Positions 34,318 to 43,475 of a DNA stretch of 64,000 nucleotides are shown piece after piece. Origin of the DNA: Streptomyces radiopugnans (lineage in GTDB: Bacteria; Actinomycetota; Actinomycetes; Streptomycetales; Streptomycetaceae); assembly GCF_900110735.1 (NCBI RefSeq), contig NZ_FOET01000001.1:620001-684000 (forward strand), written 5' to 3'. The notes below the pieces were generated by a model that did no database searches, was not told the DNA's origin, and worked only from the letters and a program-made list of their open reading frames with translations. Numbering within the stretch: position 1 is the first letter of the stretch; the number at the start of each line of letters is the position of its first letter. The translations under genes were made by a program, and so were the position numbers.

Positions 34318-34785
34318 CTACTGCGCGCTGATGTCGATCGTGCGCCGCTTGCCCTGGGGCGACTTCGGGATGCGCACCGCGAGCACCCCGTCGGCCAGGT
34401 CGGCCGAGACCGCCTCGTCGTCGATGTCGTGCGGGACCATGGTGCGGTAGGAGAACCGGCCGGTGCGGCGGCTGAGCACCTTCCCGTGGTGCTCCTCCTG
34501 GAGTTCGCCGGTGATGTGCAGCTCGTTGGCGTCCAGTTCCACCGAGACGTTCTCGCGCGGGATGCCGGGCAGCTCGGCCCGCACCAGGTAGGCGTCCTCG
34601 GTCTCCTCCTCCTCGACCAGGGGCACCCAGGGCCGCTCGCCGGTGGGCGTGGTGCCCTGCTGGAAGAACCGGCCCACCTCGGACCACAGGTTCTCGAACT
34701 CGCTGCGCGGGTCGCGCCAGCCCCAGCCCGGCTGCTGCCGTGCCGGACGGTGGGCGCCCTCTCCGCGCCGTACTGGCATCTTCAC
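34318..34785 (-). CDS. Hsp20/alpha-crystallin small heat-shock protein
   Basis: A 155-residue small heat-shock protein. After a 55-residue N-terminal arm, the alpha-crystallin domain runs from about 58 to 150 with RAELPGIPRENVSVELDANELHITG-type strands and the conserved DGVLAVRIPKS. The terminal IxI-like element is reduced to TIDISAQ. It should hold unfolding proteins as an ATP-independent chaperone. A GTG at 34785 with GGGAG eight bases upstream is the likely start; ATG 34779 is the alternative. No HAIR or CIRCE element was recognised. Confidence 0.9.
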   Translation of the reverse strand: MKMPVRRGEGAHRPARQQPGWGWRDPRSEFENLWSEVGRFFQQGTTPTGERPWVPLVEEEETEDAYLVRAELPGIPRENVSVELDANELHITGELQEEHHGKVLSRRTGRFSYRTMVPHDIDDEAVSADLADGVLAVRIPKSPQGKRRTIDISAQ

Positions 34786-34945
34786 GGGAGTGTCTCCCTC
34801 CTCGTCGCCTGTTGGTGCGCCGAGGCGGGTATCCGGGCAGGGCCGAACATAACGGGCGGCCCGCCGACAGGGCCCGAAGGCCGTCGGCGGGCCGCCGCGG
34901 GAGGACCGGTGGCGGCCGGTGGGGGAGGGCCGGCCGTGCCGCCGG

Positions 34946-35809
34946 TCAGTGGAAGGTGTGCTCCTCGGCGGGGAAGGCGGAGCCGACCACGTCCTGGGCG
35001 AACTCGCGCGCCGCGTCGCCGAGCGTCTCGCGCAGCCGCGCGTACTGCTTGACGAAGCGCGGCATCCGGCCGGACGTCATACCGGCCATGTCCGTCCAGA
35101 CCAGCACCTGGGCGTCGCAGTCCGGGCCGGCGCCGATGCCGATGGTCGGGATGCTCAGGGAGCGGGTGACCTCGGCGGCCAGTTCCGCCGGGACCATCTC
35201 CATGACGAGGGCGAAGGCGCCGGCGTCCTGGGCGGCCTTGGCGTCGCGCAGCAGCCGGTGGGCGGCCTCTTCGCCGCGGCCCTGGACGTAGTACCCGCCC
35301 AGCGCGTTGACCGACTGCGGGGTCAGGCCCAGGTGGGACATCACGGGGATGCCGGACTGCACGAGCAGCTCGGTCTGGGCCAGCGAGCGCTCGCCGCCCT
35401 CCAGCTTCACAGCGCCGGCGCCGGCCTCCTTCACCAGCCGGGTGGCGTTGCGCAGGGCCTGGACGGGGCCCTCCTGGTAAGAGCCGAAGGGAAGGTCGGC
35501 GACGACCATCGCCCGCCGGGTGCCGCGTACGACGGCTGCGGACATCATGGCCATCTGCTCCATGGTGACGGGCACCGTGCTGTCGTAGCCGAGGTGGCAG
35601 TTGCCCGCCGAGTCCCCGACGAGCAGGACGGGGATGCCCGCCTCGTCGAAGACGGACGCGGTCATCGCGTCGTACGCGGTGAGCATGGGCCACTTCTCGC
35701 CGCGCTCCTTGGCGGCGGCCAGGTCCCTCACGGTGATGCGTCGCTGCTGCGTTCCGCCGTACAGCGCCTTGCTGCTGCTGTCGGCCGCCTGCTGCTGGGC
35801 ATGCGTCAT
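34946..35809 (-). CDS. panB: 3-methyl-2-oxobutanoate hydroxymethyltransferase
   Basis: A 287-residue ketopantoate hydroxymethyltransferase, the first committed enzyme of pantothenate/CoA synthesis, using 5,10-methylene-THF. Motifs are MLTAYDAMTASVFDEAGIP, VLLVGDSAGNCHLGYDST (Asp metal ligand), MVVADLPFGSYQ, VKLEGGE, MSHLGLTPQS and PTIGIGAGPDCDAQVLV. The length is normal for actinobacteria, with about 25 extra N-terminal residues. The ATG at 35809 has GGAG upstream. panC and panD are not in the window. It is divergent from the drug pump gene. Confidence 0.95.
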   Translation of the reverse strand: MTHAQQQAADSSSKALYGGTQQRRITVRDLAAAKERGEKWPMLTAYDAMTASVFDEAGIPVLLVGDSAGNCHLGYDSTVPVTMEQMAMMSAAVVRGTRRAMVVADLPFGSYQEGPVQALRNATRLVKEAGAGAVKLEGGERSLAQTELLVQSGIPVMSHLGLTPQSVNALGGYYVQGRGEEAAHRLLRDAKAAQDAGAFALVMEMVPAELAAEVTRSLSIPTIGIGAGPDCDAQVLVWTDMAGMTSGRMPRFVKQYARLRETLGDAAREFAQDVVGSAFPAEEHTFH

Positions 35810-35936
35810 TGCGCCGGCTCCTGTGTTCGTCGTCTCGAGGCGCCCTCACGGCGTCCCCGGATCCGCGTCCATGGTGGCACTCCCGCCGGGCAGGAGGGAA
35901 GAGGGGCCGCTGCGGTGCGACACGGGAGAGCACATA

Positions 35937-35961
35937 ACGATACGAGACGGATCCGTATCGT
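35937..35961. promoter_or_regulatory. TetR-type operator and promoter of the drug-pump operon
   Basis: ACGATACG (35937-35944) and CGTATCGT (35954-35961) form a perfect 8-9-8 inverted repeat. A TATGCT -10 box follows at 35969-35974, so the transcript would begin almost at the ATG at 35982. The TetR gene at the end of the operon is the likely binder. Confidence 0.7.
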
Positions 35962-35981
35962 AAGCGCCTATGCTGGGCCGC

Positions 35982-37727
35982 ATGAGCGCAGCGAGCCCCG
36001 CAGCACCACCGCAACCGACGGTCCCGGAGGCCGTGCACCGCAGGCGCTGGGCGATCCTGGCCGCCCTGATGTTCAGCCTGCTGATCGTCGTGCTGGACAA
36101 CTCGATCCTCAACGTCGCGATGAAGACCATCGCGACCCCGCCCCCCACCGGCCTCGGCGCCACCCAGAGCCAGCTCGAATGGGCGATCAACTCCTACACC
36201 CTCGTCTTCGCGGGACTGCTGTTCACCTCGGGCCTGCTGGGGGACCGCTACGGGCGCAAACGGGTGCTGCTGGCGGGCCTGGCGCTGTTCGGCGTCGGCT
36301 CGGTGCTGGCCGGGCTGTCCGACTCGCCCGGCGAGCTGATCGCCTTCCGCGCGCTGATGGGCTTCGGCGGCGCCTTCGTGATGCCCTCGACGCTCGCCAT
36401 CCTGATGAACGTCTTCGAACGCGACGAGCAGCCCAGGGCCATAGGGATCTGGGCCGGGGGCGTCGGCCTGGCCATCGCCATAGGGCCCATCACCGGCGGC
36501 GTGCTGCTGGAGCACTTCTGGTGGGGCTCGGTCTTCATGGTCAACGTGCCCATCGTGATCGCCGCGCTGATCGCGATGGCCGTGCTGGTCCCCGAGTCCA
36601 GGGACCCCGCGCCCGGCCGCCCCGACCCCCTGGGCGTACTGCTGTCGGTCGTCGGCCTGGTGCTGCTGGTCTACGGCATCATCAAGGGCGGCCAGCTCGC
36701 CGACTTCACCGACCCCGAGGTGCTGCTCACGGCGGGCGGCGGCATCGCCGTCCTGGCCGGCTTCGTGCTCCACGAGAAGCGCAGCGACCATCCGGCCCTG
36801 GACATCGGCTACTTCCGCAACCCGGCCTTCTCGGCCGCCGTCACCGCCGTGGCGCTGGTCTTCTTCGCGCTGATGGGCGTGACCTTCTTCATGGTCTTCT
36901 ACACCCAGAGCGTGCGCGGCTACACCCCGCTCCAGACCGGTCTGCTGCTGCTCCCGCTGGCCGTCGCGCAACTGGTCTTCGCCCCCCGGGCCCGGCTGGC
37001 CGTGGAGCGCTTCGGCGCCCGCGCCACCTGCACGGGCGGCATGCTGGTGATCGCCGCGACCATGGCGTCGTTCCTGCTGCTGGACACCGACACCCCGATC
37101 TGGATCCTCGAGGTGCTCTTCTTCCTCCAGGGCGCCGGGATGGCGCACATCATGCCGCCCGTCACCGTCACGGTCATGCAGTCGCTGCCGCGCCGGAAGG
37201 CGGGCTCCGGCTCGGCGGTCAACAACGTCTTCCGGCAGGTCGGCGGGGCGCTGGGCGTCGCGGTGCTGGGCTCGCTGCTCTCGGCGGCCTACCGGGGCCG
37301 GATCGACGGCGAACTGGCCGGGGTGCCGGGTCTGTCCGAGGGCGCCCGGCACGCGGCGGGGGAGTCCATCGAGGCCACCCGGGCGCTGGCGGAGCGGATG
37401 GGTCCGGCGGGCCGGGCGCTGGCCGAGCGGGCCGACGAGGCGTTCGTCCAGGCCATGCACATCACGGTCGTGGCCTCCGCCGCCGTCGCCCTGGCCGGTG
37501 CGGTCGTCGTCGCGCTCTTCATGCCGGGCAGGCGCGGCGCGCCGGGCGGCTCGGACGGGGCGCGGGGGCCGGAGGAGGGCGAGAGGCACCGGGGGAGGGG
37601 CCGGGAGGAGAGCAAGGGCGAGCAGGGCGGGAAGGACGAGGGGGAGGTGCGCGAAGAGGCCGAAGATGCGAGTGTGCCCGGGGCGGGGCGCGAGCGGGAC
37701 GCCCTGGAGGCGGAGGTGGAGCGGTGA
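35982..37727 (+). CDS. DHA2-family (EmrB/QacA) multidrug efflux MFS transporter
   Basis: A 581-residue, 14-segment major facilitator. Key motifs are [13 protein letters not shown] in TM1, [16 protein letters not shown] (motif A) near residue 90, and [23 protein letters not shown] (motif C, antiporter signature) near residue 160. The C-terminal 70 residues are a long charged tail rich in Glu/Arg/Gly. The ATG at 35982 lies 7 nt after a -10 box, suggesting a leaderless mRNA; ATG 35970 is the alternative. Its stop overlaps the GTG of the TetR gene (GTGA), forming a self-regulated pump operon. Confidence 0.9.
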   Translation: MSAASPAAPPQPTVPEAVHRRRWAILAALMFSLLIVVLDNSILNVAMKTIATPPPTGLGATQSQLEWAINSYTLVFAGLLFTSGLLGDRYGRKRVLLAGLALFGVGSVLAGLSDSPGELIAFRALMGFGGAFVMPSTLAILMNVFERDEQPRAIGIWAGGVGLAIAIGPITGGVLLEHFWWGSVFMVNVPIVIAALIAMAVLVPESRDPAPGRPDPLGVLLSVVGLVLLVYGIIKGGQLADFTDPEVLLTAGGGIAVLAGFVLHEKRSDHPALDIGYFRNPAFSAAVTAVALVFFALMGVTFFMVFYTQSVRGYTPLQTGLLLLPLAVAQLVFAPRARLAVERFGARATCTGGMLVIAATMASFLLLDTDTPIWILEVLFFLQGAGMAHIMPPVTVTVMQSLPRRKAGSGSAVNNVFRQVGGALGVAVLGSLLSAAYRGRIDGELAGVPGLSEGARHAAGESIEATRALAERMGPAGRALAERADEAFVQAMHITVVASAAVALAGAVVVALFMPGRRGAPGGSDGARGPEEGERHRGRGREESKGEQGGKDEGEVREEAEDASVPGAGRERDALEAEVER

Positions 37728-38335
37728 CGGAGGAGGGGACCGCGGTGGTGCGCGCCGTGCGCGGCAGGCCGCGCAGCGCGGCCGCCGACCGGGCGATCAT
37801 CGGGGCGGTCCTGCGGCTGCTGGAACGCGGGATCGGCGTCGGAGCGCTGTCCATTGAGGGGATCGCCCGTGAGGCGGGCGTGGGCAAGGCGACCGTCTAC
37901 CGCCGCTGGCCCGGCAAGGACGAGCTGCTGCTGGACGTCATGCGGGCCCTGGACGAGCCCCCGCCCGAGGTGCGCGGCCGGTCCGTGCGGGAGGATCTGG
38001 TGGAGATCCTGGAGGGGCTGCGGCGCAAGGGCCTGGCCAAGCGGGACTCGGCGCTGCTGCGCACCATGATGAGCCACTTCCACAGCCATCCGAGGTTGTG
38101 GCAGGAGTACCACGACACCGTGATCCGCGCCCGCCGGGAGACGCTGCACGCGGTGCTGAGACGCGGCGTGGCCGAAGGCGAGATCCGCGCGGACCTGGAC
38201 GTCGAGCTGCTGGGGGAGCTGTTCGTCGGGCCGATGCTGTCGCGGGCGCTGCTGCACGAGTGGCGGGAACTGCCCGAGGGACTGTCCGAGCAGATCGTGG
38301 ACGGGGTGCTGGACGGCGCCCGGCCGCGCGGCTGA
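37724..38335 (+). CDS. TetR/AcrR-family regulator of the adjacent pump
   Basis: A 203-residue TetR-family protein. The helix-turn-helix is at about residues 33-55 ([30 protein letters not shown]). A C-terminal ligand-binding domain of the TetR_C_11/AcrR type follows. It starts with GTG overlapping the pump stop codon. The 25-bp dyad before the pump gene is the probable operator, giving substrate-induced efflux. It is not preceded by its own promoter as far as can be seen. A stretch of 341 bases after it (38336-38676) holds only short CCGTCCGTCTTCC repeats. Confidence 0.9.
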   Translation: MTEEGTAVVRAVRGRPRSAAADRAIIGAVLRLLERGIGVGALSIEGIAREAGVGKATVYRRWPGKDELLLDVMRALDEPPPEVRGRSVREDLVEILEGLRRKGLAKRDSALLRTMMSHFHSHPRLWQEYHDTVIRARRETLHAVLRRGVAEGEIRADLDVELLGELFVGPMLSRALLHEWRELPEGLSEQIVDGVLDGARPRG

Positions 38336-38676
38336 GGGGGCCGGTTCTCCGCCGTCCGTCTTCCGCCGCCCGCCGCCCGCCGTCCGTCTTCCGCCTTCCG
38401 GTGGTGCGGTGCCGGGGGTTGGGGCGGGGGTGCTCCCGATGGCTGTGCGTGCGCGCACGCGGGTCTGTGCGCCGTGCCGGAATGTGCGTGTTTCGTTACA
38501 GTGGCGGGTGCTGCCGAAAGGTCAGGAACCCGCCGCAGGACCGCGTTCGTCCTGGCAGACGTACAGGCGTACGGGCCGCCCGGTGCGGCCGGCGCGCCCA
38601 GCAAGCAAGACCGGCCGCCACCCGGGACGCCGGACCGGGGCGGCGGCCTCGCGACGACGGCAAGTGAGGACGGCGG

Positions 38677-39723
38677 ATGGCACGGGCGTACATGACCGAG
38701 GCGGAGTCGGAGACGGCGCGGGGCGAGGTGGACGGGCGCCCTGGTCCCGCCCCCTCCTCCGCCGTCCGGTTCCGGCGCGTGATCGCCCGGCTGGGCGGTG
38801 AGGGCCGGTGGCGCCGCGGCCTGCTGCTCGCGCTGTTCTCCGTGCTGGTCGCGCTGCTGATGGCGCTGCACTCCAGGGTGCCCAACCGGGTCGGCAACCT
38901 GGGCAGCCTGCTGGAGACCTTCCTGCCGTGGGTCGGTCTGGCGATCCCCCTGCTGCTCCTGGCCGCGCTGCTGCGCCGCTCGGCCACCGCGCTGGTGGCG
39001 CTGCTGCTGCCCGCGGTGGTCTGGGTGGACATGTTCGGCGGCCTGGTCACGGACAAGCGCGGCACCGGCGGGGACCTGACGGTGGTCACCCACAACGTCA
39101 ACGCCGACAACCCCGACCCCGCCGGTACCGCGCGGCAGTTGGCGCGCAGCGGCGCCGAGGTGCTGGCCCTCCAGGAGCTGCCGGGCCGGTCGGTGGCGGA
39201 GTACGAGAAGGCGCTGGCGGACGCCTACCCCCACCACACGGTGCAGGGCACGGTCGGGCTGTGGAGCAAGTACCCGATCGACGACGCCGGGCCGGTGGAC
39301 ATCGGGATCGGCTGGACGCGGGCGATGCGCGCCACCGTCGCCACGCCGAAGGGGGACGTCGCCGTGTACGGCGCGCACCTGCCGTCGGTGCGGGTGAAGT
39401 TCGAGGCGGGGTTCACCGCCCGCCAGCGCGATGTCGCCTCCGACCTGCTGGGCGAGGCCATCGTGGCGGAGCCCGTCGGACGGGTGGTGCTGCTCGGCGA
39501 TCTCAACGGGACGATGAACGACCGGGCGCTGGCGTCCGTCACATCCCAGATGCGCTCCACGCAGGGCGCGGCGGGCGACGGGTTCGGGTTCAGCTGGCCG
39601 GCGTCGTTCCCGATGGCCCGGATCGACCAGATCATGGTGAAGGGGGTCGAGCCGGTGTCGTCGTGGACGCTGCCGCCGACCGCCAGTGACCACCTGCCGC
39701 TGGCGGCGTCGGTGCGCTGGTAG
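38677..39723 (+). CDS. Membrane-anchored endonuclease/exonuclease/phosphatase-family protein
   Basis: A 348-residue protein. About 35 polar residues are followed by three hydrophobic segments (about 47-125) and then an extracytoplasmic EEP domain with VVTHNVNADN, LALQELPG (catalytic Glu), VAVYGAHLP, LLGDLNGTMND and ASDHLPLAASV (catalytic Asp-His). Relatives hydrolyse phosphodiesters or phosphomonoesters at the cell surface. The ATG at 38677 or the ATG at 38692 could be the start. A terminator follows at 39810. Confidence 0.85.
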   Translation: MARAYMTEAESETARGEVDGRPGPAPSSAVRFRRVIARLGGEGRWRRGLLLALFSVLVALLMALHSRVPNRVGNLGSLLETFLPWVGLAIPLLLLAALLRRSATALVALLLPAVVWVDMFGGLVTDKRGTGGDLTVVTHNVNADNPDPAGTARQLARSGAEVLALQELPGRSVAEYEKALADAYPHHTVQGTVGLWSKYPIDDAGPVDIGIGWTRAMRATVATPKGDVAVYGAHLPSVRVKFEAGFTARQRDVASDLLGEAIVAEPVGRVVLLGDLNGTMNDRALASVTSQMRSTQGAAGDGFGFSWPASFPMARIDQIMVKGVEPVSSWTLPPTASDHLPLAASVRW

Positions 39724-39809
39724 AGCTGAGGGGCGGGCCGGGGCGGGCGAGCGCCCGGGTCGGTTCCGGTTCCGGGTTCGGCCGCGGAGGGCCCTTGGCT
39801 TCCGGAGGG

Positions 39810-39835
39810 CGGCCCGCCCCGTGTGGGGCGGGCCG
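39810..39835 (+). terminator. Hairpin terminator after the EEP-family gene
   Basis: A perfect 11-bp stem (39810-39820 with 39825-39835) with a 4-nt GTGT loop lies 87 nt after the stop codon. Confidence 0.7.
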
Positions 39836-39868
39836 TCCGCTGCTTGTAGCACGGCTGTCACCTATTTG

Positions 39869-39886
39869 TTTTGTCTAGGAACAAAA
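39869..39886. promoter_or_regulatory. AT-rich dyad upstream of the MFS gene
   Basis: TTTTGT (39869-39874) and ACAAAA (39881-39886) form a 6-6-6 inverted repeat in an unusually AT-rich patch 90 nt before the MFS start. It is a likely operator or promoter element; the regulator is unknown. Confidence 0.4.
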
Positions 39887-39975
39887 AGACTGCGAGACTT
39901 GGTCGCATCCGGAGCACACCGACTCCGTTTCTCCGTCCCGCTGCGCATCCACCCCTCGCGTCGAAAGGCTCTCCC

Positions 39976-41244
39976 ATGCCCCTGGCCCTGCTCGCCCTGG
40001 CGGTCGCGGCCTTCGGGATCGGCACCACGGAGTTCGTGATGATGGGCCTGCTGCCCAACGTCGCGGACGACCTGGGCGTCTCCGTGCCCACCGCCGGCCA
40101 TCTCGTCTCCGCCTACGCCATCGGCGTCGTCATCGGCGCCCCGCTCCTGGCCGCGGTCGGGGTCCGCGTTCCGCGCAGGCGGATGCTGATCGCGCTGATG
40201 GGACTGTTCACCATCGGCAACCTCGCCTCCGCCCTCGCTCCCGGATACGGCACGCTGCTGGCCGGGCGGGTGCTGGCCGGGCTGCCGCACGGCGCGTTCT
40301 TCGGGGTCGGCGCGGTCGTCGCCGCCCGCCTGGTGCGGGAGGGTCGGCAGGCGCGGGCCGTGGCCACGATGTTCCTGGGGCTGACCGTGGCCAACATCGT
40401 CGGCGTGCCCGGCGGTACGGCGCTGGGGCAGCAACTGGGGTGGCGCGCGACCTTCCTGGTCGTCACCGTGATCGGGCTGGTCGCGATGGGGGCGCTGGCG
40501 GCGCTGGTGCCGCACCTGCCGTTGGAACGGCGCGGCGGTGGGGCGGGGGACGCCGGCGCCGGTGGCGCGGTCCGTGAGTTGCGCCGCGAGGTTCGGGCGC
40601 TGGGGGACCGGCAGGTGCTGCTCGGGCTGCTGACGGCCGTCTTCGGGTTCGCGGGCGTCTTCGCCCTCTACAGCTACCTCGCCTCTATGGTCACCGAGGT
40701 CACCGGGATGGCCGAGTCGTCGGTCACGGTCGTGCTGGCGCTCTTCGGTGTGGGCATGACGCTGGGGGCACTGGCCGCGGGGCCGCTGACCGACCGTGCG
40801 CTGCGGCCCACGCTGTACGGGGCGCTGGGCGCGCTGGCGCTGGTGCTGGTGGCCTTCCGGTTCACGGTCCACGTGCCGTGGGCGGCGATGGCGACCGTGG
40901 TGGTGATCGGTGCGGTGGGGTTCATGACCACCACGCCGCTGCAGATGCTCGTGATGGAGAAGGCGCGCCACGCGCCGACGCTCGCCGCGGCCTCCAACCA
41001 CTCCGCGTTCAACCTGGCGAACGCGGGCGGCGCGTGGGCCGGCGGCACGGCCATCGCGGCGGGCTGGGGATGGACGTCCCCGGCGCTGGTGGGCGCCGCC
41101 CTGGCGGTGGCGGGCCTGGTGATCGCCGTGGTGGCGGGGGTGCTGGACCGGGGGACGTCCACCGGGCGGCGGTCGCGGGTGGTGGCTCGCGGGGCGGGTG
41201 CGCGCGAGGCGGGTGGCCGCGAGGCCGGCGACCGGGTCCGCTGA
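39976..41244 (+). CDS. MFS efflux transporter (DHA1 family, AraJ/Cml-like)
   Basis: A 422-residue, 12-segment transporter. It has the sugar-efflux/chloramphenicol-resistance-like N-terminus FGIGTTEFVMMGLLPNVADDLGV, loop motif VPRRRMLIALMGLFTIGN and FFGVGAVVAARLV near residue 105. HSAFNLANAGGAWAGG near residue 340 is characteristic of the AraJ/NepI/Cml group. The ATG at 39976 follows GAAAGG. The last 25 residues are Gly/Arg-rich. The substrate is unknown; drugs, sugars or purines are exported by relatives. Confidence 0.88.
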   Translation: MPLALLALAVAAFGIGTTEFVMMGLLPNVADDLGVSVPTAGHLVSAYAIGVVIGAPLLAAVGVRVPRRRMLIALMGLFTIGNLASALAPGYGTLLAGRVLAGLPHGAFFGVGAVVAARLVREGRQARAVATMFLGLTVANIVGVPGGTALGQQLGWRATFLVVTVIGLVAMGALAALVPHLPLERRGGGAGDAGAGGAVRELRREVRALGDRQVLLGLLTAVFGFAGVFALYSYLASMVTEVTGMAESSVTVVLALFGVGMTLGALAAGPLTDRALRPTLYGALGALALVLVAFRFTVHVPWAAMATVVVIGAVGFMTTTPLQMLVMEKARHAPTLAAASNHSAFNLANAGGAWAGGTAIAAGWGWTSPALVGAALAVAGLVIAVVAGVLDRGTSTGRRSRVVARGAGAREAGGREAGDRVR

Positions 41245-41311
41245 GGCCGGAGCCGGCGGGTGTGCGGGTGCGGAAGGTGAGGTCCGGGTCCCGCCGTTCC
41301 CCGGGTGCGGC

Positions 41312-41339
41312 GCGGGCGCCCCGGTGGTGGGGCGCCCGC
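41312..41339. terminator. Bidirectional terminator between MFS gene and nadE
   Basis: A perfect 11-bp stem (41312-41322 with 41329-41339) and 6-nt loop lie between these convergent genes. Confidence 0.7.
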
Positions 41340-41356
41340 CGTCGCGGGGGCCCGCG

Positions 41357-43111
41357 TCAGCCGGTCTCGCGCCAGTGGTTGGTGATCGGCAGGCGGCGGT
41401 CCTTGCCGAAGCCCTTCGCGGAGATCTTCGTGCCCGGCGGGTACTGCCGCCGCTTGTACTCGGCGGTGTCCGTCATGCGCAGGACGCGGGTGACGGTCTC
41501 CTTGTCGAAGCCCTCGGCGATGATCTCCTCCCGTCCCCGGTCCAGGTCCACGTACAGCTCCAGGATCCGGTCCAGGACGTCGTAGTCGGGGAGGGAGTCG
41601 GTGTCCACCTGGTCCGGGCGCAGTTCCGCGCTCGGCGGCTTGGAGATGGAGTTCTCCGGGATCGGCGGGGTCTCGCCGCGTTCGGCCGCGGCCTTGTTGC
41701 GCCAGCGGGCGAGGCGGAAGACGGTCGTCTTGTAGACGTCCTTGATCGGGCCGTACGCGCCGACCGAGTCGCCGTAGAGGGTCGAGTAGCCGACCGCCAG
41801 TTCGGACTTGTTGCCCGGCGCGAGCACGATGTGGCCCTCCTGGTTGGACAGGCCCATCAGCAGGGTGCCGCGCAGCCGGGCCTGGAGGTTCTCCTCCGCC
41901 AGGCCGGTGAGGTGCAGTGACTCCATGTACGCGTCGAACATCGGGACGATCGGCACGGTGCGGAAGTTGAGGCCGGTGCGGCGGGCCAGTTCGGCCGCGT
42001 CTTCCTTGGAGTGCTCCGAGGAGTAGCGCGAGGGCATGGAGACGCCGTACACGTTCTCCGGGCCGATCGCGTCGCAGGCGATGGCGGCGGTCAGGGCGGA
42101 GTCGATGCCGCCGGACAGCCCGATGAGCACCGAGCGGAAACCGTTCTTCAGGACGTAGGCGCGCAGACCCGTGACGAGGGCGGTGTAGATCTCCTCGTCG
42201 TCGTCCATGCGGGGGGCCTCGGCCCCGGTGACCTGCGGCTCGTACGGGGGGAGGGGGGAGGCGGAGAGGGTGCGGTGGTCGATGCGCAGGCCGTCGGAGA
42301 CGTTGCCTGAGGGGGGCTCGGGCGCGGCGGCGGGCAGGTCGAGGTCGAGGACGACGCAGCCCTCCTCGAACTGCGGCGCCCGCGCGACGACCTCGCCGTC
42401 GGCGGAGACGACGATCGAGTCGCCGTCGAAGACCAGGTCGTCCTGGGCGCCGACCATGGCCAGGTAGGCGGTGGTGCAGCCCGCCTCGCGGGCCCGGCGG
42501 CGCACCAGGTCCAGGCGGGTGTCGTCCTTGTCGCGCTCGTAGGGGGAGGCGTTGACGGACAGGAGCAGGCCCGCCCCGGCGGCGCGGGCGGCGGGCACCC
42601 GGCCGCCGTCCTGCCAGAGGTCCTCGCAGATCGCCAGGGCCACGTCGATGCCGTGCACCCGGATCACGGGCAGGGTCTCGCCGGGGACGAAGTAGCGGAA
42701 CTCGTCGAAGACCCCGTAGTTGGGAAGGTGGTGCTTGGCGTAGGTCAGCACGACCTCGCCCTCGTGGAGGACGGCCGCGGCGTTCCGGGGCGCGCCGGCG
42801 GGCTGGCCGTAGCGGGGCTGGGCCTCCTCCGCCCGGTCGAGGTAGCCGACGACCACGGGCAGCCCGCCCAGCCCCTCGTCGGCCAGGCGGGCGGCGAGGG
42901 CGGTGAGGGCGGACCGGCTGGCCTGGACGAAGGACGGGCGCAGGGCCAGGTCCTCGACGGGGTAGCCGGTGAGCATCATCTCGGGGAACGCCACGAGGTG
43001 CGCCCCCTGCTCGGCGGAGTGCCGCGTCCAGCGGACGACCGCGTCCGCGTTCCCGGCGAGGTCGCCGACGGTGGAGTCGATCTGGTTCAGGGCGAGTCGT
43101 AGCTGAGGCAC
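41357..43111 (-). CDS. nadE: Glutamine-dependent NAD+ synthetase
   Basis: A 584-residue two-domain enzyme. The N-terminal nitrilase-like glutaminase covers about 1-265, with Glu in VAFPEMMLTGYPVEDL, Lys in TYAKHHLPNYGVFDE and the Cys in DVALAICEDLWQDGG. The C-terminal NAD synthetase has the PP-loop SVLIGLSGGIDSALTAAIACD near residue 320. It converts deamido-NAD+ to NAD+ using glutamine-derived ammonia. It starts with a GTG at 43111. Its place beside glnA2 is typical of Streptomyces. Confidence 0.95.
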   Translation of the reverse strand: MPQLRLALNQIDSTVGDLAGNADAVVRWTRHSAEQGAHLVAFPEMMLTGYPVEDLALRPSFVQASRSALTALAARLADEGLGGLPVVVGYLDRAEEAQPRYGQPAGAPRNAAAVLHEGEVVLTYAKHHLPNYGVFDEFRYFVPGETLPVIRVHGIDVALAICEDLWQDGGRVPAARAAGAGLLLSVNASPYERDKDDTRLDLVRRRAREAGCTTAYLAMVGAQDDLVFDGDSIVVSADGEVVARAPQFEEGCVVLDLDLPAAAPEPPSGNVSDGLRIDHRTLSASPLPPYEPQVTGAEAPRMDDDEEIYTALVTGLRAYVLKNGFRSVLIGLSGGIDSALTAAIACDAIGPENVYGVSMPSRYSSEHSKEDAAELARRTGLNFRTVPIVPMFDAYMESLHLTGLAEENLQARLRGTLLMGLSNQEGHIVLAPGNKSELAVGYSTLYGDSVGAYGPIKDVYKTTVFRLARWRNKAAAERGETPPIPENSISKPPSAELRPDQVDTDSLPDYDVLDRILELYVDLDRGREEIIAEGFDKETVTRVLRMTDTAEYKRRQYPPGTKISAKGFGKDRRLPITNHWRETG

Positions 43112-43191
43112 ACGGTCAGTCTAATCGTCGTACTGACGCGATCCCGGGAGGCGGGGGATCGGCCGGGATACCGCGTGTCGCACCCGTTCGT

Positions 43192-43398
43192 GTGAAGGTC
43201 GCCGCCTGTGCGATCGCCGGGATCCCCGTCTGCGTCATCGCCGGTCGCCGCAACCGCCGGGTGCATGTGCTGACCGAGCCGGAGTACGGGGAGTACCGGG
43301 TGCACGCGGCGCATCCGCCGGGGGAGTCCTTCACGCTGCCGGAGTCGGTGGGCGCGCCGGTGACGCTGGAGGTGGACCGGGTGCTGGGGCCGGGGTAA
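43192..43398 (+). pseudogene. Remnant of a Uma2-family (DUF820) endonuclease C-terminus
   Basis: A 68-codon frame from GTG 43192. KVAACAIAGIPVCVIAGRRN followed by VHVLTEPEYGEYRVHAAHPP, and LPESVGAPVTLEVDRVLG at the end, match the final third of Uma2-type restriction-endonuclease-like proteins so common in Streptomyces (pattern KVxxYAxAGIPxYxxVD ... VxVHxEP). The N-terminal two-thirds with the catalytic residues is missing, and the sequence before it is the nadE promoter region. I take it as a decayed gene fragment; a short real protein is less likely. Confidence 0.5.
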
Positions 43399-43436
43399 CG
43401 GCTCCGGAGGGTTGTCGTGAGGGGCCCGTGCGGCCA

Positions 43437-43456
43437 CACTGGGAGCGCTCCCAGTG
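43437..43456. promoter_or_regulatory. Perfect 20-bp palindrome with CebR-type core
   Basis: CAC-TGGGAGCGCTCCCA-GTG contains the exact 14-bp CebR consensus at 43440-43453. It lies 20 nt before the GTG of the GNAT gene, where a bound LacI-family repressor would block transcription. Confidence 0.75.
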
Positions 43457-43475
43457 CGGATGGAAGGAGGCCTCG

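Noticed and set aside
34919..37723. Long plus-strand frame upstream of, and in frame with, the TetR gene
   Set aside because: It runs antisense through panB and in another frame through the pump gene. Only the last 203 codons from GTG 37724 are a TetR protein.
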